The notes under the pieces were generated by a model that worked only from the letters and a program-made list of their open reading frames with translations, did not search any database and had not been told where the DNA came from. Below are positions 44,002 through 53,449 of a stretch of 64,000 nucleotides of DNA, piece by piece. Position numbers and translations under genes: made by a program. The stretch is taken from NCBI GenBank assembly GCA_003510135.1, contig DOKY01000036.1, forward strand, positions 16,499 to 80,498, read 5' to 3'. Source of the stretch: Pseudothermotoga sp. Its GTDB lineage: Bacteria; Thermotogota; Thermotogae; Thermotogales; DSM-5069. The number at the start of each line of letters is the position of its first letter. The first letter of the stretch is position 1.

Positions 44002-45834
44002 TCACTCAGCGGTCTTGACCAGTGCGGGTACTCCGTAGACATACTGCAAACCGGACAGCGTCTGTTCGTACGGGAAGATGATCTGATCTGCCCTGTAAGC
44101 TTCCACGATTGGCGTGTCGAACAGAACGATGTACGGAAGATCCTCCGCCAGAATTTCCTGAAGCTTGAAGCCGAGTTCTTTCGCCTTGTTTATGTCGGAA
44201 GCTGCCAGGAATTCGTCGGCGAGTTTGTCGAACTCCGGATTGTTGTAACCAGCCGCATTGAAGTCACCCACACCGGCACGTTTGCTGTGGAAGAAATCGG
44301 CCATGTGGTCTGGATAGTAGCCCAGACTCCAGCCGAGCATGTAGATATCGAAGTTGAACGGCTCGTCCCAGACTCTCTGGACGATGTAGTTGAAGTCTAC
44401 CAGGTTGGCCTTGATGGGTATGCCTATTTCGTTCGCCCATCTTTCGATGTAGAGCGCCATCGTGGCCCTCATTGGGTCATAACCGGTACCCGGGGCGAGC
44501 AACTCGATCTGTTCGATTCTCTGACCGTTCGGAGCGATGAGACCTCTACCCTGTCTCACGACGTTGTTACCCTCGATCTTCGGTTCAACGACCCATTTGA
44601 AGCCTGCTTTCTTCAAAAGGTCTATCGCGAGTTTTCGTCTTTCACCGTAGCTCATGCCGTAACCCGGTGTCAGTTCTGGAACCTTCGGGTTGTACCAGAA
44701 GGCATTCCCGACCGGAACGACGCTGTACTGCGGGAAGGCCTGGCCGCCGAGCACCCTCGAGCAGAGGAACTCTCTGTCGATGAGCGCTGCTATGGCCTGT
44801 CTGAACTCTTTGATGTTCATCGGGTATCTTCTCATGTTGAAGCACATGTACCTGAAGCCGTTCGTCGTGTTGCTGATGACCTTCACGCCGCTGGCCTTGG
44901 CGAGCTGGTCTGCTTCACCCTTCTGCAGACCGAGAGAGTTGAACACAAAGCTCACATCACCGTTGATCAACGCCGTAATGGCCGCTGCCCTGTTAAGGTA
45001 TATCCTGTAGATGATGTCTTCCACGTAAGGACCGGTGACGAGCTCGAGCATCTTTTCACCTGTGGGCTCACCGTAACCGACCCAGTGGAAACCGGTGTTG
45101 GGGTTGCTGATCTCAACCGCACCGTTCTTGTAAAGGATCAGCGTGCTTCCTTTGTCGAAATAGTCTGGCCTGGCTTTCTGCTGGACGAACGCTCCCTTTT
45201 CCCACTTGACCAGCTTGAACGGACCTATGATGGGTTCATCAGAGTTGTCGTAGTTGTACAGGGTCTGCAGGGGGGCTCCCGTCTTCAACGCTTCTTCAAC
45301 TTTCGGCTCCCAGTATTTCTTGGACAGGATGGGGGCCATCAAGACTCCGAAGTTCGCCTTCGCCAGACTTGGCTGAGTGAAGTAGACCTTCACCGTGAAA
45401 TCATCGATTTTTTCTGCTCTGACAAAGTAGTCAGGATCGATCATGCTGGCCCAGTTTCCACCGAGGCCGTATTCCTTGATCAGTTTCATAACGGTGTTCA
45501 TCGTCCAGACAACATCGTCTGCCGTGAACTGTGTCCCGTCAGACCAAAACACATCGTTTCTCAGAGGTACCGTGTACGCCCACAGATCTCCTTCCTGCTC
45601 GATCTTTGGAAGATCGGCTGCAAGACTCGGAATCCAGTCGAACCTGACGTCGGAATACGCGTACAGCTCCCCGTACCAGGTTCCGAGCACGTAACTGCTC
45701 CACACTGTAGCACTTGGACCGTAGTGGTTCCATGGATTCAGCGTCTTCGGCTCCTGCAACAGCGCCCAGTTGATAGTCTGTGCGAAGACTGAGAGCACAA
45801 CCAGGATGCTGACAAACACGAACAGCTTTCTCAT
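44002..45834 (-). CDS. oppA: Family-5 (oligopeptide-type) ABC substrate-binding protein
   Basis: A 610-residue secreted binding protein. It has a signal peptide (MRKLFVFVSILVVLSVFAQ; cleavage probably near the Ala-Gln) without a lipobox Cys. Features of the SBP_bac_5 family are WALLQEPKTLNPWNHYG, LRNDVFWSDGTQFTADDVVW and LGWSLGYYPDHMADFFHS. In Thermotogales many such proteins bind oligosaccharides rather than peptides; no glycosidase is beside it, so the ligand is open. ATG 45834 follows GGGAGGTAGAGGGA. Confidence 0.93.
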   Translation of the reverse strand: MRKLFVFVSILVVLSVFAQTINWALLQEPKTLNPWNHYGPSATVWSSYVLGTWYGELYAYSDVRFDWIPSLAADLPKIEQEGDLWAYTVPLRNDVFWSDGTQFTADDVVWTMNTVMKLIKEYGLGGNWASMIDPDYFVRAEKIDDFTVKVYFTQPSLAKANFGVLMAPILSKKYWEPKVEEALKTGAPLQTLYNYDNSDEPIIGPFKLVKWEKGAFVQQKARPDYFDKGSTLILYKNGAVEISNPNTGFHWVGYGEPTGEKMLELVTGPYVEDIIYRIYLNRAAAITALINGDVSFVFNSLGLQKGEADQLAKASGVKVISNTTNGFRYMCFNMRRYPMNIKEFRQAIAALIDREFLCSRVLGGQAFPQYSVVPVGNAFWYNPKVPELTPGYGMSYGERRKLAIDLLKKAGFKWVVEPKIEGNNVVRQGRGLIAPNGQRIEQIELLAPGTGYDPMRATMALYIERWANEIGIPIKANLVDFNYIVQRVWDEPFNFDIYMLGWSLGYYPDHMADFFHSKRAGVGDFNAAGYNNPEFDKLADEFLAASDINKAKELGFKLQEILAEDLPYIVLFDTPIVEAYRADQIIFPYEQTLSGLQYVYGVPALVKTAE

Positions 45835-45870
45835 TCCCTCTACCTCCCTTCTTGGGTTTTGGCATCTCAT

Positions 45871-45904
45871 ATTATACTACAATCACAAAAGCAAGGTTTG
45901 TCAA
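45871..45904 (-). promoter_or_regulatory. Probable oppA promoter
   Basis: On the minus strand TATAAT (complement of 45871-45876) lies 37 bases upstream of the oppA ATG, in the gap after kbl. TTGACA (complement of 45899-45904) is 22 bases away, too far for a standard pair, so the -10 is firmer than the -35. Confidence 0.55.
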
Positions 45905-45909
45905 CTCTT

Positions 45910-47148
45910 TCATCCGTTCCATCGTTCTCTTTTGTACTGTTCCAAAACGTTCAAGACGTAGTCTATGTCAGCAGGTGTGTGGTCTGCGTTCACCTGAAAC
46001 CTTATCGTTTCGTCGCCCTTCGGTACGACAGGATAGTTCAACCCGGTGGCGAGCACGCCATGTTCGATCAGATAGTTCACCAAATCTGCCGTCCTTCTCG
46101 TGTCCCTCACCAAAAGGGGCACGATGGGATGTTCGCTCTCTATCGTTTCGTAACCCAGCCTCACCAGACCCTCGCGGAATCTCTTTGTCAAGCCTCTCAG
46201 GTAAGAGAGTCTTTCTCTTCCCTCCTGACTGTCCAGAATCTGCAACACTTTCAGGGCACAGGCAGCCTCGGCCGGTGTGATGGGGTTGGAATAGATGTAC
46301 GTGATCGCCTTTTCCCTGAGGTAAGTGATGAGCACCTCACTTGAAACAACATATCCTCCGTTAACACCGAAGGCCTTTCCAAGAGTTCCAATCAAAAGAT
46401 CCGCCTTCGCGTTTGTGACTTCTTCGGTGCCTCTACCTGTCTGGCCGAACGCTCCAACGCCGTGAGAATCGTCGACAACAGTGACGATGTTCTGAGTGAA
46501 ATGTCGATCATACTTTTCCGCCAGGCTCTGTATCACGTCCAATGGAGCATAGTCTCCTCTCATGCTGAACACGCCGTCCGTCACAATGATTAGTCTCTCT
46601 GCCTTACCGATGCTTTGAACGATCTTTTCCTCGAGATCTTTCATGTCCAAATGCCTGTATATGAGCCTCTCTTTCGGTCGTGCTAGCCTCACCGCGTTTA
46701 TGATACAGTTGTGGTTCAACTCGTCGCTGATGACTATCGTCTCAGGAGTTACGAGCGAGGCGATGACACCTATCACCGTCACGTACGCGGCACTGTAAAT
46801 CATCGCCTCTTCTCTCGCGTGAAACCTCGCGAGGGCTTTCTCGAGGTCCCGGTGCGGTTGAAAGGTCCCGCTTATGAACCTCACGGCACCCGGTCCGACA
46901 CCGAACCTGCGTGCGGTTTCCTCCTCAACTTTAATGATGTCTTCCCTCAGGGACATTCCCAGATAAGAGTTTGAGTTCATCCTTATGAATTCCTTGTCGC
47001 CGAACCCTTTCAGCAAATATCTCGGTCCCTTGCCGCTGGAAGGCTTCTTCACATCAACGATGATGAATTCCTTTCCCTTCGCCCTTCCTTCTCTCTTGAG
47101 TTGTTCCAACTCTTCATGCAGAACGCTTTCCAATCTGTCTGTCGCCAT
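45910..47148 (-). CDS. kbl: Glycine C-acetyltransferase (2-amino-3-ketobutyrate CoA ligase)
   Basis: A 412-residue alpha-oxoamine synthase of the PLP fold-type I. With tdh it splits 2-amino-3-oxobutyrate with CoA into glycine and acetyl-CoA. It shows NSNSYLGMSLREDII, SDELNHNCII (H146), VVDDSHGVGAFG (D227) and the PLP lysine K258 in LIGTLGKAFG. KAPA synthase (bioF) has the same fold; the divergent tdh neighbour favours kbl. ATG 47148 follows GAAGGAGGCGACGACG. Confidence 0.88.
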   Translation of the reverse strand: MATDRLESVLHEELEQLKREGRAKGKEFIIVDVKKPSSGKGPRYLLKGFGDKEFIRMNSNSYLGMSLREDIIKVEEETARRFGVGPGAVRFISGTFQPHRDLEKALARFHAREEAMIYSAAYVTVIGVIASLVTPETIVISDELNHNCIINAVRLARPKERLIYRHLDMKDLEEKIVQSIGKAERLIIVTDGVFSMRGDYAPLDVIQSLAEKYDRHFTQNIVTVVDDSHGVGAFGQTGRGTEEVTNAKADLLIGTLGKAFGVNGGYVVSSEVLITYLREKAITYIYSNPITPAEAACALKVLQILDSQEGRERLSYLRGLTKRFREGLVRLGYETIESEHPIVPLLVRDTRRTADLVNYLIEHGVLATGLNYPVVPKGDETIRFQVNADHTPADIDYVLNVLEQYKRERWNG

Positions 47149-47243
47149 CGTCGTCGCCTCCTTCCATGGTCATTATACAATGTTTTGTTTTTGTGTTGGT
47201 TTGTTGTACACTGTGATTTGGAAGAGAGAAAGGGGGATGAAAG
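47149..47243. promoter_or_regulatory. Divergent promoter region of kbl and tdh
   Basis: A 95-base gap that must drive both genes. On the minus strand TTGTATAATG (near 47172-47181) gives a TATAAT -10 for kbl. On the plus strand TTGTTT, 16 bases, TACACT is a candidate for tdh. The middle is T/G-rich with repeated TTTGTT-like units. The GGGGGATGAAAG ribosome site for tdh ends at 47243. Confidence 0.45.
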
Positions 47244-48275
47244 ATGAAGGCCTTGGTGAAGGCATCCATGGCGGAGGGTCTCACGATGATGGAGGTGCCG
47301 GACCCGGATGAACCTGGCCCGACGGAAGTTCTCATCAAGGTAAAAACTGCTTCCATCTGTGGTTCGGACGTGCACATCTACAGATGGGACAGCTGGGCCA
47401 AGAGTCGAATAAAACCACCTCTCATAATTGGACACGAGTTCTCGGGAATTGTGGAGAAGGTTGGTGAAGCCGTCCAGACAGTGAAAGCCGGAGACTACGT
47501 CGCCTGCGAAACCCACATACCCTGTTTGAGTTGCGTTCAGTGTCGCACGAACAGAATGCACGTCTGCCGCGACATGAAGATACTGGGTGTCGACATTAAC
47601 GGGGTGTTTGCCGAGTACGTGAAGGTTCCTCAGACTGTGGTGTGGAAGCTGTCGAAAGAAATCGATCCGACCTTTGCGTCGGTGATGGAACCTTTTGGCA
47701 ACGCTGTTCACACGGCAAGTGTAGAGGACCTCACGGGCAAGATCGTTTTGATCAGTGGCGTCGGACCCATAGGTGCCATGGCGATACAGGTGGCGAAGGC
47801 TTCCGGTGCTGCCTTAGTCATCGCTTCAGAAATAAAGGAATTCAGAAAATCTCTCGCGCTCGCCAGCGGCGCGGACATCGTCATAGATCCTACGAAGGAG
47901 GATCTGGAAAGCAGGGTACTACAGCTGACCGATGGAAACGGAGTTGACGTGTTCCTCGAGATGTCCGGTAGCGTGGAAGCGCTCAAGCAGGGCCTGAAAG
48001 CGACAACGAACGGAGGGGCTGTCTCGATCCTCGGGCTCTACGGGAAAGAGGTTCCCATCAGCATCGACGAGCTCATCACGTTCAAATCTCTCAGACTGTT
48101 CGGTATCACAGGAAGAAAGATGTTCGAAACCTGGCACGTGGCAGACAGACTCCTGAAGTACAAAAAAGTGGACCTTTCGAAGGTCGTGACGCATGTTATC
48201 AGATTCGATGAATGGAGATACGGTTTCGAATTGATGTTGAGTGGGGAGTGTGGAAAGGTTGTCATGAGGCTCTGA
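47244..48275 (+). CDS. tdh: L-threonine 3-dehydrogenase
   Basis: A 343-residue zinc alcohol-dehydrogenase family enzyme that oxidises threonine to 2-amino-3-oxobutyrate with NAD. Catalytic zinc ligands are C39 (SICGSDVHIY) and H64/E65 (IIGHEFSG). The structural zinc Cys are C94, C97, C100 and C108. The NAD loop is ISGVGPIGAMAIQVA. Other medium-chain dehydrogenases are possible, but divergent kbl supports threonine. It ends with no gap against the convergent gene at 48276. Confidence 0.88.
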   Translation: MKALVKASMAEGLTMMEVPDPDEPGPTEVLIKVKTASICGSDVHIYRWDSWAKSRIKPPLIIGHEFSGIVEKVGEAVQTVKAGDYVACETHIPCLSCVQCRTNRMHVCRDMKILGVDINGVFAEYVKVPQTVVWKLSKEIDPTFASVMEPFGNAVHTASVEDLTGKIVLISGVGPIGAMAIQVAKASGAALVIASEIKEFRKSLALASGADIVIDPTKEDLESRVLQLTDGNGVDVFLEMSGSVEALKQGLKATTNGGAVSILGLYGKEVPISIDELITFKSLRLFGITGRKMFETWHVADRLLKYKKVDLSKVVTHVIRFDEWRYGFELMLSGECGKVVMRL

Positions 48276-49877
48276 TCATTCGATCATCAGGAGGTACGGA
48301 TAGTGTGGTTGACCTCCCTCCTGGACATCTATCTGGGGGTTGTCCATGACGTTCTTGAAAACATTTTCTAAGACGGCCACGTCGTCGTCTCTGGCGTCTT
48401 GACCCTTGAATATCGTGACGATCTCTCTTCCTCTCAGATCCAACGCAAGCAGGGCTCTATGCAACGCCTGCTTCAACGACTGCCCGTGTGCGATGAGCGA
48501 TTTACCCTTCAGTATCATGTACTCACCTTTCTTGATTTTCGTGCCGTTGTGTTTTGCGTCTCTGATGGCTCGTGTGATACTCAGAGCGATTATGTAGCTC
48601 GCAGCCTCCTTGAATTTCTGTTTCAGCGCTTCTTCCGATTCGTTAGGGTCGAAGGCCATCATGGCCGAGATACACTCCTGAACGGTGTTCGTCGGTATGA
48701 GGACCACCTTTTTGTTGTTGACTTGCTCCGCTGCTTGTTTCGCAGCCATGTGGATGTTGGGATTGTTCGGAAATACGAAAACAATGTCAGCGTTGACCCT
48801 CTCGATAGCGATCTTCAGATCCGCCGTGCTGGGGTTCATAGTTTGTCCACCGCGAACGATCTGGTCCACGCCGAGATTCCTCAGTATCATGCTGATGCCC
48901 TGGCCCGGCGAGACAGCGACAAAACCGTACTTTCTCCTCTGTTCATCCTGTTGAACGACATGTTCGTGTTGCAGCTTCATGTTGTCTACTTTTACCTTCA
49001 GAATCTCTCCGTACTTCAGTGCCTCCTCTATGACCAGACCGGGATTGTTTGTATGCACGTGCGTTTTCAGAATGGCCGAGTCGTGCACCACAACAGCAGA
49101 ATCTCCCACACTTTCGAGAAAACCTCTGAACCGTTCCACTTCCGCGTCTGAGAAGTTGTTTTCTCTCTTTATCATCACCTCTGTGCAGTACTGAAAGGTC
49201 AGCTCCTCGACCGGAAGTTCGACCGTCACCTCACCGTTCTTGCTCGTGAGCAGTTCCAGATTCGGTTTTTCCCCGAGCGTTGCGGCGTAGAAGCCCTTGA
49301 ATATGTAGAACAGTCCCTTCGCGCCGGCGTCTACCACGTTTGCCTCTCTGAGAACCGGTAAAAGTTTCGGAGTTTCTTTGACCGCTTCTTCGGCAACCTG
49401 GACTACCCACTTCAAAATTTCTGGAAAATCCTGAAAGTTTGCAGCTTCTTCGGAACGTTCAACGATTCTCCTCAACACGGTGAGGATCGTACCTTCAACC
49501 GGTTTCATGACGGCTTTGTATGCCACCTTCTTCGCTTCCTTTATCATTCCCAGGATGTCCCGGGGCTCTAAGAATTTCTTCTTCTCACAGTAAATCGCAA
49601 AACCTCTGAAAATTTGTGAAAGTATCACTCCGGAGTTTCCACGTGCTCCCATCAATGTGCCATTCTTTACTGCCTCCATGACAGAACAAAGATCAGTCTT
49701 CGTCAGCTGCTCCAAGTACTTGCAACCCTCGCGCATGGTTGCGAGCATGTTTGATCCCGTGTCGCCATCGGGAACGGGAAAGACGTTGAGGGCGTTCAGC
49801 TCATCAACGTGGAGGGCGAGTTCCTCTGTCCCTTTCTCGAACGCGAGCTTCATGAATTTGCCATTCACTTTTGGCAA
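48276..49877 (-). CDS. DAK2-domain protein, FakA/YloV-like
   Basis: A 533-residue protein with an N-terminal DAK2 (dihydroxyacetone kinase L-like) domain: ELNALNVFPVPDGDTGSNML and GTLMGARGNSGVILSQIFRG. A middle domain (THVHTNNPGLVIEEAL) and a C-terminal part (VFPNNPNIHMAAKQAAEQ) follow. This is the layout of fatty acid kinase FakA, which phosphorylates fatty acids bound to a FakB/DegV protein. No DegV gene is in the window. TTG 49877 follows GAGGAGGTGTACTGGC. Confidence 0.88.
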   Translation of the reverse strand: MPKVNGKFMKLAFEKGTEELALHVDELNALNVFPVPDGDTGSNMLATMREGCKYLEQLTKTDLCSVMEAVKNGTLMGARGNSGVILSQIFRGFAIYCEKKKFLEPRDILGMIKEAKKVAYKAVMKPVEGTILTVLRRIVERSEEAANFQDFPEILKWVVQVAEEAVKETPKLLPVLREANVVDAGAKGLFYIFKGFYAATLGEKPNLELLTSKNGEVTVELPVEELTFQYCTEVMIKRENNFSDAEVERFRGFLESVGDSAVVVHDSAILKTHVHTNNPGLVIEEALKYGEILKVKVDNMKLQHEHVVQQDEQRRKYGFVAVSPGQGISMILRNLGVDQIVRGGQTMNPSTADLKIAIERVNADIVFVFPNNPNIHMAAKQAAEQVNNKKVVLIPTNTVQECISAMMAFDPNESEEALKQKFKEAASYIIALSITRAIRDAKHNGTKIKKGEYMILKGKSLIAHGQSLKQALHRALLALDLRGREIVTIFKGQDARDDDVAVLENVFKNVMDNPQIDVQEGGQPHYPYLLMIE

Positions 49878-49891
49878 GCCAGTACACCTCC

Positions 49892-50224
49892 TCAACGAAC
49901 TCCCGTTACGTGTACGTTGACCTCGACGTCCTCGCAACCACCAACGTTCTGCATGACGTGAGAGACGTTCTCCATGATGTTCTTGGCAACTTCCGTGACC
50001 TTCACTCCGTACTCCACCTCTATGTAGATGTCCACAACGACCTTTCCGCTGTCATGTTCCTCGACTTTGATCCTTTCCTCTTCTTTCTCGCCAAAAAGCT
50101 TTCCGAAAAAGCTGTCGGATGAAATGTTCACAGGCCCGTAGCTCTGAAGCGTCGCTATGTACGCCAGTTTCTTGAGCGCTTTCAAACTCACTTCAAGATC
50201 TCCGTATTCCAACTTGACCACCAT
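49892..50224 (-). CDS. Asp23/Gls24-family protein (YloU-like)
   Basis: A 110-residue Asp23 protein (VNISSDSFFGKLFGEKEEER insertion, then VVVDIYIEVEYGVKVTEVAK and EVNVHVTGVR). Such proteins usually stand directly before the YloV/FakA gene, as here. The role is poorly known and is linked to envelope or stress functions in Firmicutes. ATG 50224 follows GAAAGGAGGTAGGAACGT and lies 32 bases inside dxs. Confidence 0.9.
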   Translation of the reverse strand: MVVKLEYGDLEVSLKALKKLAYIATLQSYGPVNISSDSFFGKLFGEKEEERIKVEEHDSGKVVVDIYIEVEYGVKVTEVAKNIMENVSHVMQNVGGCEDVEVNVHVTGVR

Positions 50225-52073
50225 ACGTTCCTACCTCCTTTCTCAAAAATGATACCACACGATCGCGAATGCTCTCTGGATCAAGCTTTTGAAACTTCAA
50301 GAGCTCCTCTCTGCTACCGTGCGGTACAAAACCATCCTCAATTCCCATGAGAAGAACCTTTCTGACCAGGCCCTTGTTGTTCAAAAAACTCAAGACAGCT
50401 TCCCCAAAACCTCCATTTATCACGCCTTCTTCGACAGTGACGATCAGTCTGTGAGTCTCAGCGATCCTCAAGAGCGTTTCTTCGTCCAGAGGCTTGACAC
50501 ATCGCACGTGAACAACCGTGGCGTTCAAGCTTGCATTGAGAACGTTCTGCACCATCGTTCCAACGGCGAGAACAGCCACGTCCTTTCCTTCTTTGATGAT
50601 CTCCCATCGGAATGGATCGATCAACTTCGATTGGTTCCAGAGTTCTTCGAAAATCCCCGGTTCTGCCTGTTTTGGGTACCTGATCGCCACAGTTCCTTTC
50701 ACATCCATTTCAACCACGGATCTCAACACGTTCACAAGGTCTTGCAAGCTGCGCGGAGCAAATATTTTACTGTTCGGGATCGTTCTGAACAAGGCGATAT
50801 CGAAAACCCCATGGTGCGTCGGACCATCCTCACCGACCAACCCTGCACGATCTACGGCGAAGATCACATTCAGATCCTGAAGTGCCACATCGTGAACGAT
50901 CTGATCATACGCACGTTGCAGAAAGGTCGAATAGATAGCCACAACTGGTCTCATGCCGACGCTCGCAAGCCCCGCGGCAAAGGTCACACATGACTGTTCT
51001 GTGATACCCAGGTCCACGAACCTGTCGGGCAGGCTCTCTGAAAACTTTCTCAGGCCGGTTCCATCTGGCATCGCCGCCGTTATGGCGAACAACTTTTCGT
51101 CGGTTCGAGCCAATCTTAACACGGTTTCACCAAAGACCTCACTGTAGGAGAGCCAACCTTCTTTGAGGACGGGTTCGCCAGACTCTGGATCGAACTTCGG
51201 TGAGCTATGGAAGAAAACACAGTTCTCCTCTGCCGGTTTGTAACCTCTGCCCTTCTGTGTGACGACGTGCACGACGACCGGATAATCGTAATCCCTTATT
51301 CTTTCGAATATCCCAACGAGAAGCCTCAGATCGTGACCGTCGACCGGCCCGATGTGTTTCAAGCCGAGTGCCTCAAAGAAATCCACACCCTGAATGAACT
51401 GTTTCAAGCTCTCTCTGAGCCTTTTCAATTCCTCTTCGAGATTCTTTCCCAAAGAGGAAACCGAGAGCGCCTTCTTGACCAGATTTTTGAAAGTGAGATA
51501 CGCCTGGCTCGTGCGCAACTTGGCGAAGGCTTCTGAGAGTGCCCCAACGTTTTGAGAAATGGACATGCCGTTGTCGTTGAGCACGATCTTCAACCTCGAA
51601 TTCAAACTCTTCAGCTGGTTCAAACTCTCGAGCGTTTCTCCGTTCGTCAGCGCACCGTCACCGAGAACGACCACCACGTTCTTTCTTTGGCCAAGCAGGT
51701 TCAGCCCCTTCTCTATGCCCAGCGCGGCAGCCACCGCCGTACCAGCATGACCGGCGCCAAACCTGTCCAGCGGGCTTTCCTTCGTGGTGTTGAAACCGCT
51801 TATGCCCCCAAACTTTCTCAGCGTTGAAAACTCGTCCCACCTGTAAGTCAAAAGCTTGTGTGCGTAGCACTGGTGGGAAGTGTCCCAAACGATTATGTCC
51901 TCTCTCGGATCGAACGCTTTGTAGAGGGCCAGCGTGAGCTCGACCACACCCAAATTGGAAGCCAGATGTCCCCCGTTCTGCGAAACGACCTCGATGATCC
52001 TCTTCCTTATCAAATCGGCGAATCGTTCCAGATCTTCAATCCTCGCGTCTTTCAGCTGATCTATCGTCAGCAT
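50193..52073 (-). CDS. dxs: 1-deoxy-D-xylulose-5-phosphate synthase
   Basis: First step of the MEP isoprenoid pathway: pyruvate plus glyceraldehyde 3-phosphate to DXP, TPP-dependent. The 626-residue product has GGHLASNLGVVELTLALY, WDTSHQCYAHKLLT, RFGAGHAGTAVAAALGI, the TPP motif GDGALTNG through NDNGMSIS, GPVDGHD, and AVDRAGLVGEDGPTHHG. The motif after GDGALT (NGETLESLNQL) differs slightly from the common GGMAFEALN. ATG 52073 follows GAGGTGAAAACCG and overlaps xseB by 38 bases. Confidence 0.95.
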   Translation of the reverse strand: MLTIDQLKDARIEDLERFADLIRKRIIEVVSQNGGHLASNLGVVELTLALYKAFDPREDIIVWDTSHQCYAHKLLTYRWDEFSTLRKFGGISGFNTTKESPLDRFGAGHAGTAVAAALGIEKGLNLLGQRKNVVVVLGDGALTNGETLESLNQLKSLNSRLKIVLNDNGMSISQNVGALSEAFAKLRTSQAYLTFKNLVKKALSVSSLGKNLEEELKRLRESLKQFIQGVDFFEALGLKHIGPVDGHDLRLLVGIFERIRDYDYPVVVHVVTQKGRGYKPAEENCVFFHSSPKFDPESGEPVLKEGWLSYSEVFGETVLRLARTDEKLFAITAAMPDGTGLRKFSESLPDRFVDLGITEQSCVTFAAGLASVGMRPVVAIYSTFLQRAYDQIVHDVALQDLNVIFAVDRAGLVGEDGPTHHGVFDIALFRTIPNSKIFAPRSLQDLVNVLRSVVEMDVKGTVAIRYPKQAEPGIFEELWNQSKLIDPFRWEIIKEGKDVAVLAVGTMVQNVLNASLNATVVHVRCVKPLDEETLLRIAETHRLIVTVEEGVINGGFGEAVLSFLNNKGLVRKVLLMGIEDGFVPHGSREELLKFQKLDPESIRDRVVSFLRKEVGTYGGQVGIRRS

Positions 52074-52272
52074 CGGTTTTCACCTCGCTCTGGTGCAGCT
52101 GTGCGTACAGATCCTCAACCTCGATCTTTGCCTTGCTCAGCGCTTCCTGCAGCCTTTTGTACATCTCGATGCCCCTTCTGTAGAGCTCGAGTGATTCATC
52201 GAGTGACAAATTCTGAGAGTTCAGAAGCCCAACGATCTTCTCAAGTTCGTTCATCATATCTTCTATCTTCAT
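52036..52272 (-). CDS. xseB: Exodeoxyribonuclease VII small subunit
   Basis: A 78-residue helical protein. The core is ELEKIVGLLNSQNLSLDESL followed by ELYRRGIEMYKRLQEAL, as in XseB. The C-terminus is a charged tail. It assembles with XseA to degrade single-stranded DNA. ATG 52272 follows GAGGGTGATAGTGG inside the xseA end (32-base overlap). Confidence 0.93.
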   Translation of the reverse strand: MKIEDMMNELEKIVGLLNSQNLSLDESLELYRRGIEMYKRLQEALSKAKIEVEDLYAQLHQSEVKTDADDRSAERRED

Positions 52273-53449
52273 CCACTATCACCCTCACCGACCCATCGTG
52301 AAATCTTATCACGAGCACATCTCCTTGGGACAGCTGGCTTTTCGATACCACTTTCGTACCATCCTTTTCCACAATCACATAACCGCGTTTGAGCTCGGAG
52401 ATCGGATCAAGGAGGTTCAGCTTGGCACCCAGTAGCTCCATCCTCTGGTTCAGAGAATCAATCTTTTCATCCATCACAGACTTCATCTCTTCAAACCTTT
52501 GCTGAGAAAGCTTTCTGAAATCTTCCAAAGACTCGATTATGCTGCTTTTCATTTCGAGCAGTAGCTCTTCGGAGCGTTCCTTGATGTTGTTCCAGGTTCT
52601 CAGCACGTTAGCAAAACACAATCTCAAAGACTGCTGTACGTTGTTCATAACGTCTCGTATGTCGGGTACCGCATACTGCGCGGCCGCAGTTGGTGTGTGG
52701 GCAGCCACATCGGCCACGAGATCAACGAGCACTGTGTCTATCTGGTGTCCGACTCCCGTGATCACAGGATGTCTCAGCTCATAGACGCTCATCACGACTT
52801 CCTCGTCGTTGAACAACCACAGATCTTCCTTCGCGCCTCCACCCCTCGCTATTATGACAACGTCTAGTTCACGAAAGTTTGCATCCGAAAGAGCTCTCAA
52901 GATTTCCTCCTTCGCCGACTCTCCCTGAACACCTGTGTGGTAGAGTACGAGCTTCACAAAGGGAAACCTCTCCGAGATTGTTCTCACTATGTCCTGAAAA
53001 GCTGCCGAATCCCTCGACGTGATGACGCCAATCAGTGATGGAAATCTGGGCAACTTTTTTTTCGGTCTGGAGAACACACCCATCCTGTTCAGCTTCTCGT
53101 AGGTCTCTTTCAGCTTCAAGAACGTGGCACCTCTGCCGGAGAGCAACTTCAATTTCTTGCACAGGAGTCTGTACTGACCTCTCGGGGCGTAAACTCTCAC
53201 ATCTCCGGTGACTTGAACCATCTGTCCGCTTTCCAGATGAACCTGCATGTGTGCCCCGCCAAACAGGATACAACCGATCGAGGCGTAATCGTCCCTCAAA
53301 GAGAAGAAAAGATGGTTGTTCCTCGTCCTGCAATCAACAACCTCTCCTGCGACCGTAACGTCCGTCAGGTTTGGATCGCCTTCGAAAAGATTCTCTATGT
53401 AGAACGTGATGTCGCTGACAGTGTAAACGCGTTCCTCATTCCAGTCCAC
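52241..53449 (-). CDS. xseA: Exodeoxyribonuclease VII large subunit
   Basis: A 402-residue nuclease subunit: N-terminal OB-fold (YTVSDITFYIENLFEGD, DVTVAGEVVDCRTRNNHLFF), catalytic domain (IGVITSRDSAAFQDI, VVIIARGGGAKEDLWLFNDE, PVITGVGHQIDTVLVDLVAD, AHTPTAAAQ), a coiled coil and the C-terminal GYVIVEKDGTKV. GTG 53449 was chosen for GAGGAAGCACT just upstream; it overlaps the MutS-like gene by 14 bases. Confidence 0.94.
   Translation of the reverse strand: MDWNEERVYTVSDITFYIENLFEGDPNLTDVTVAGEVVDCRTRNNHLFFSLRDDYASIGCILFGGAHMQVHLESGQMVQVTGDVRVYAPRGQYRLLCKKLKLLSGRGATFLKLKETYEKLNRMGVFSRPKKKLPRFPSLIGVITSRDSAAFQDIVRTISERFPFVKLVLYHTGVQGESAKEEILRALSDANFRELDVVIIARGGGAKEDLWLFNDEEVVMSVYELRHPVITGVGHQIDTVLVDLVADVAAHTPTAAAQYAVPDIRDVMNNVQQSLRLCFANVLRTWNNIKERSEELLLEMKSSIIESLEDFRKLSQQRFEEMKSVMDEKIDSLNQRMELLGAKLNLLDPISELKRGYVIVEKDGTKVVSKSQLSQGDVLVIRFHDGSVRVIVDEDRRYDERT

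Noticed and set aside
44287..45792. A 501-codon open frame on the plus strand opposite oppA
   Set aside because: It is the antisense shadow of a clear substrate-binding protein; the translation is His/Arg/Val-rich with no domain.
45871..45904. TTGACA and TATAAT upstream of oppA as a standard promoter pair
   Set aside because: The spacing is 22 bases, too long; only the -10 part is kept.
47149..47243. T/G-rich repeats as a tandem repeat or CRISPR remnant
   Set aside because: The units are very short and irregular; it is simply a biased promoter region.
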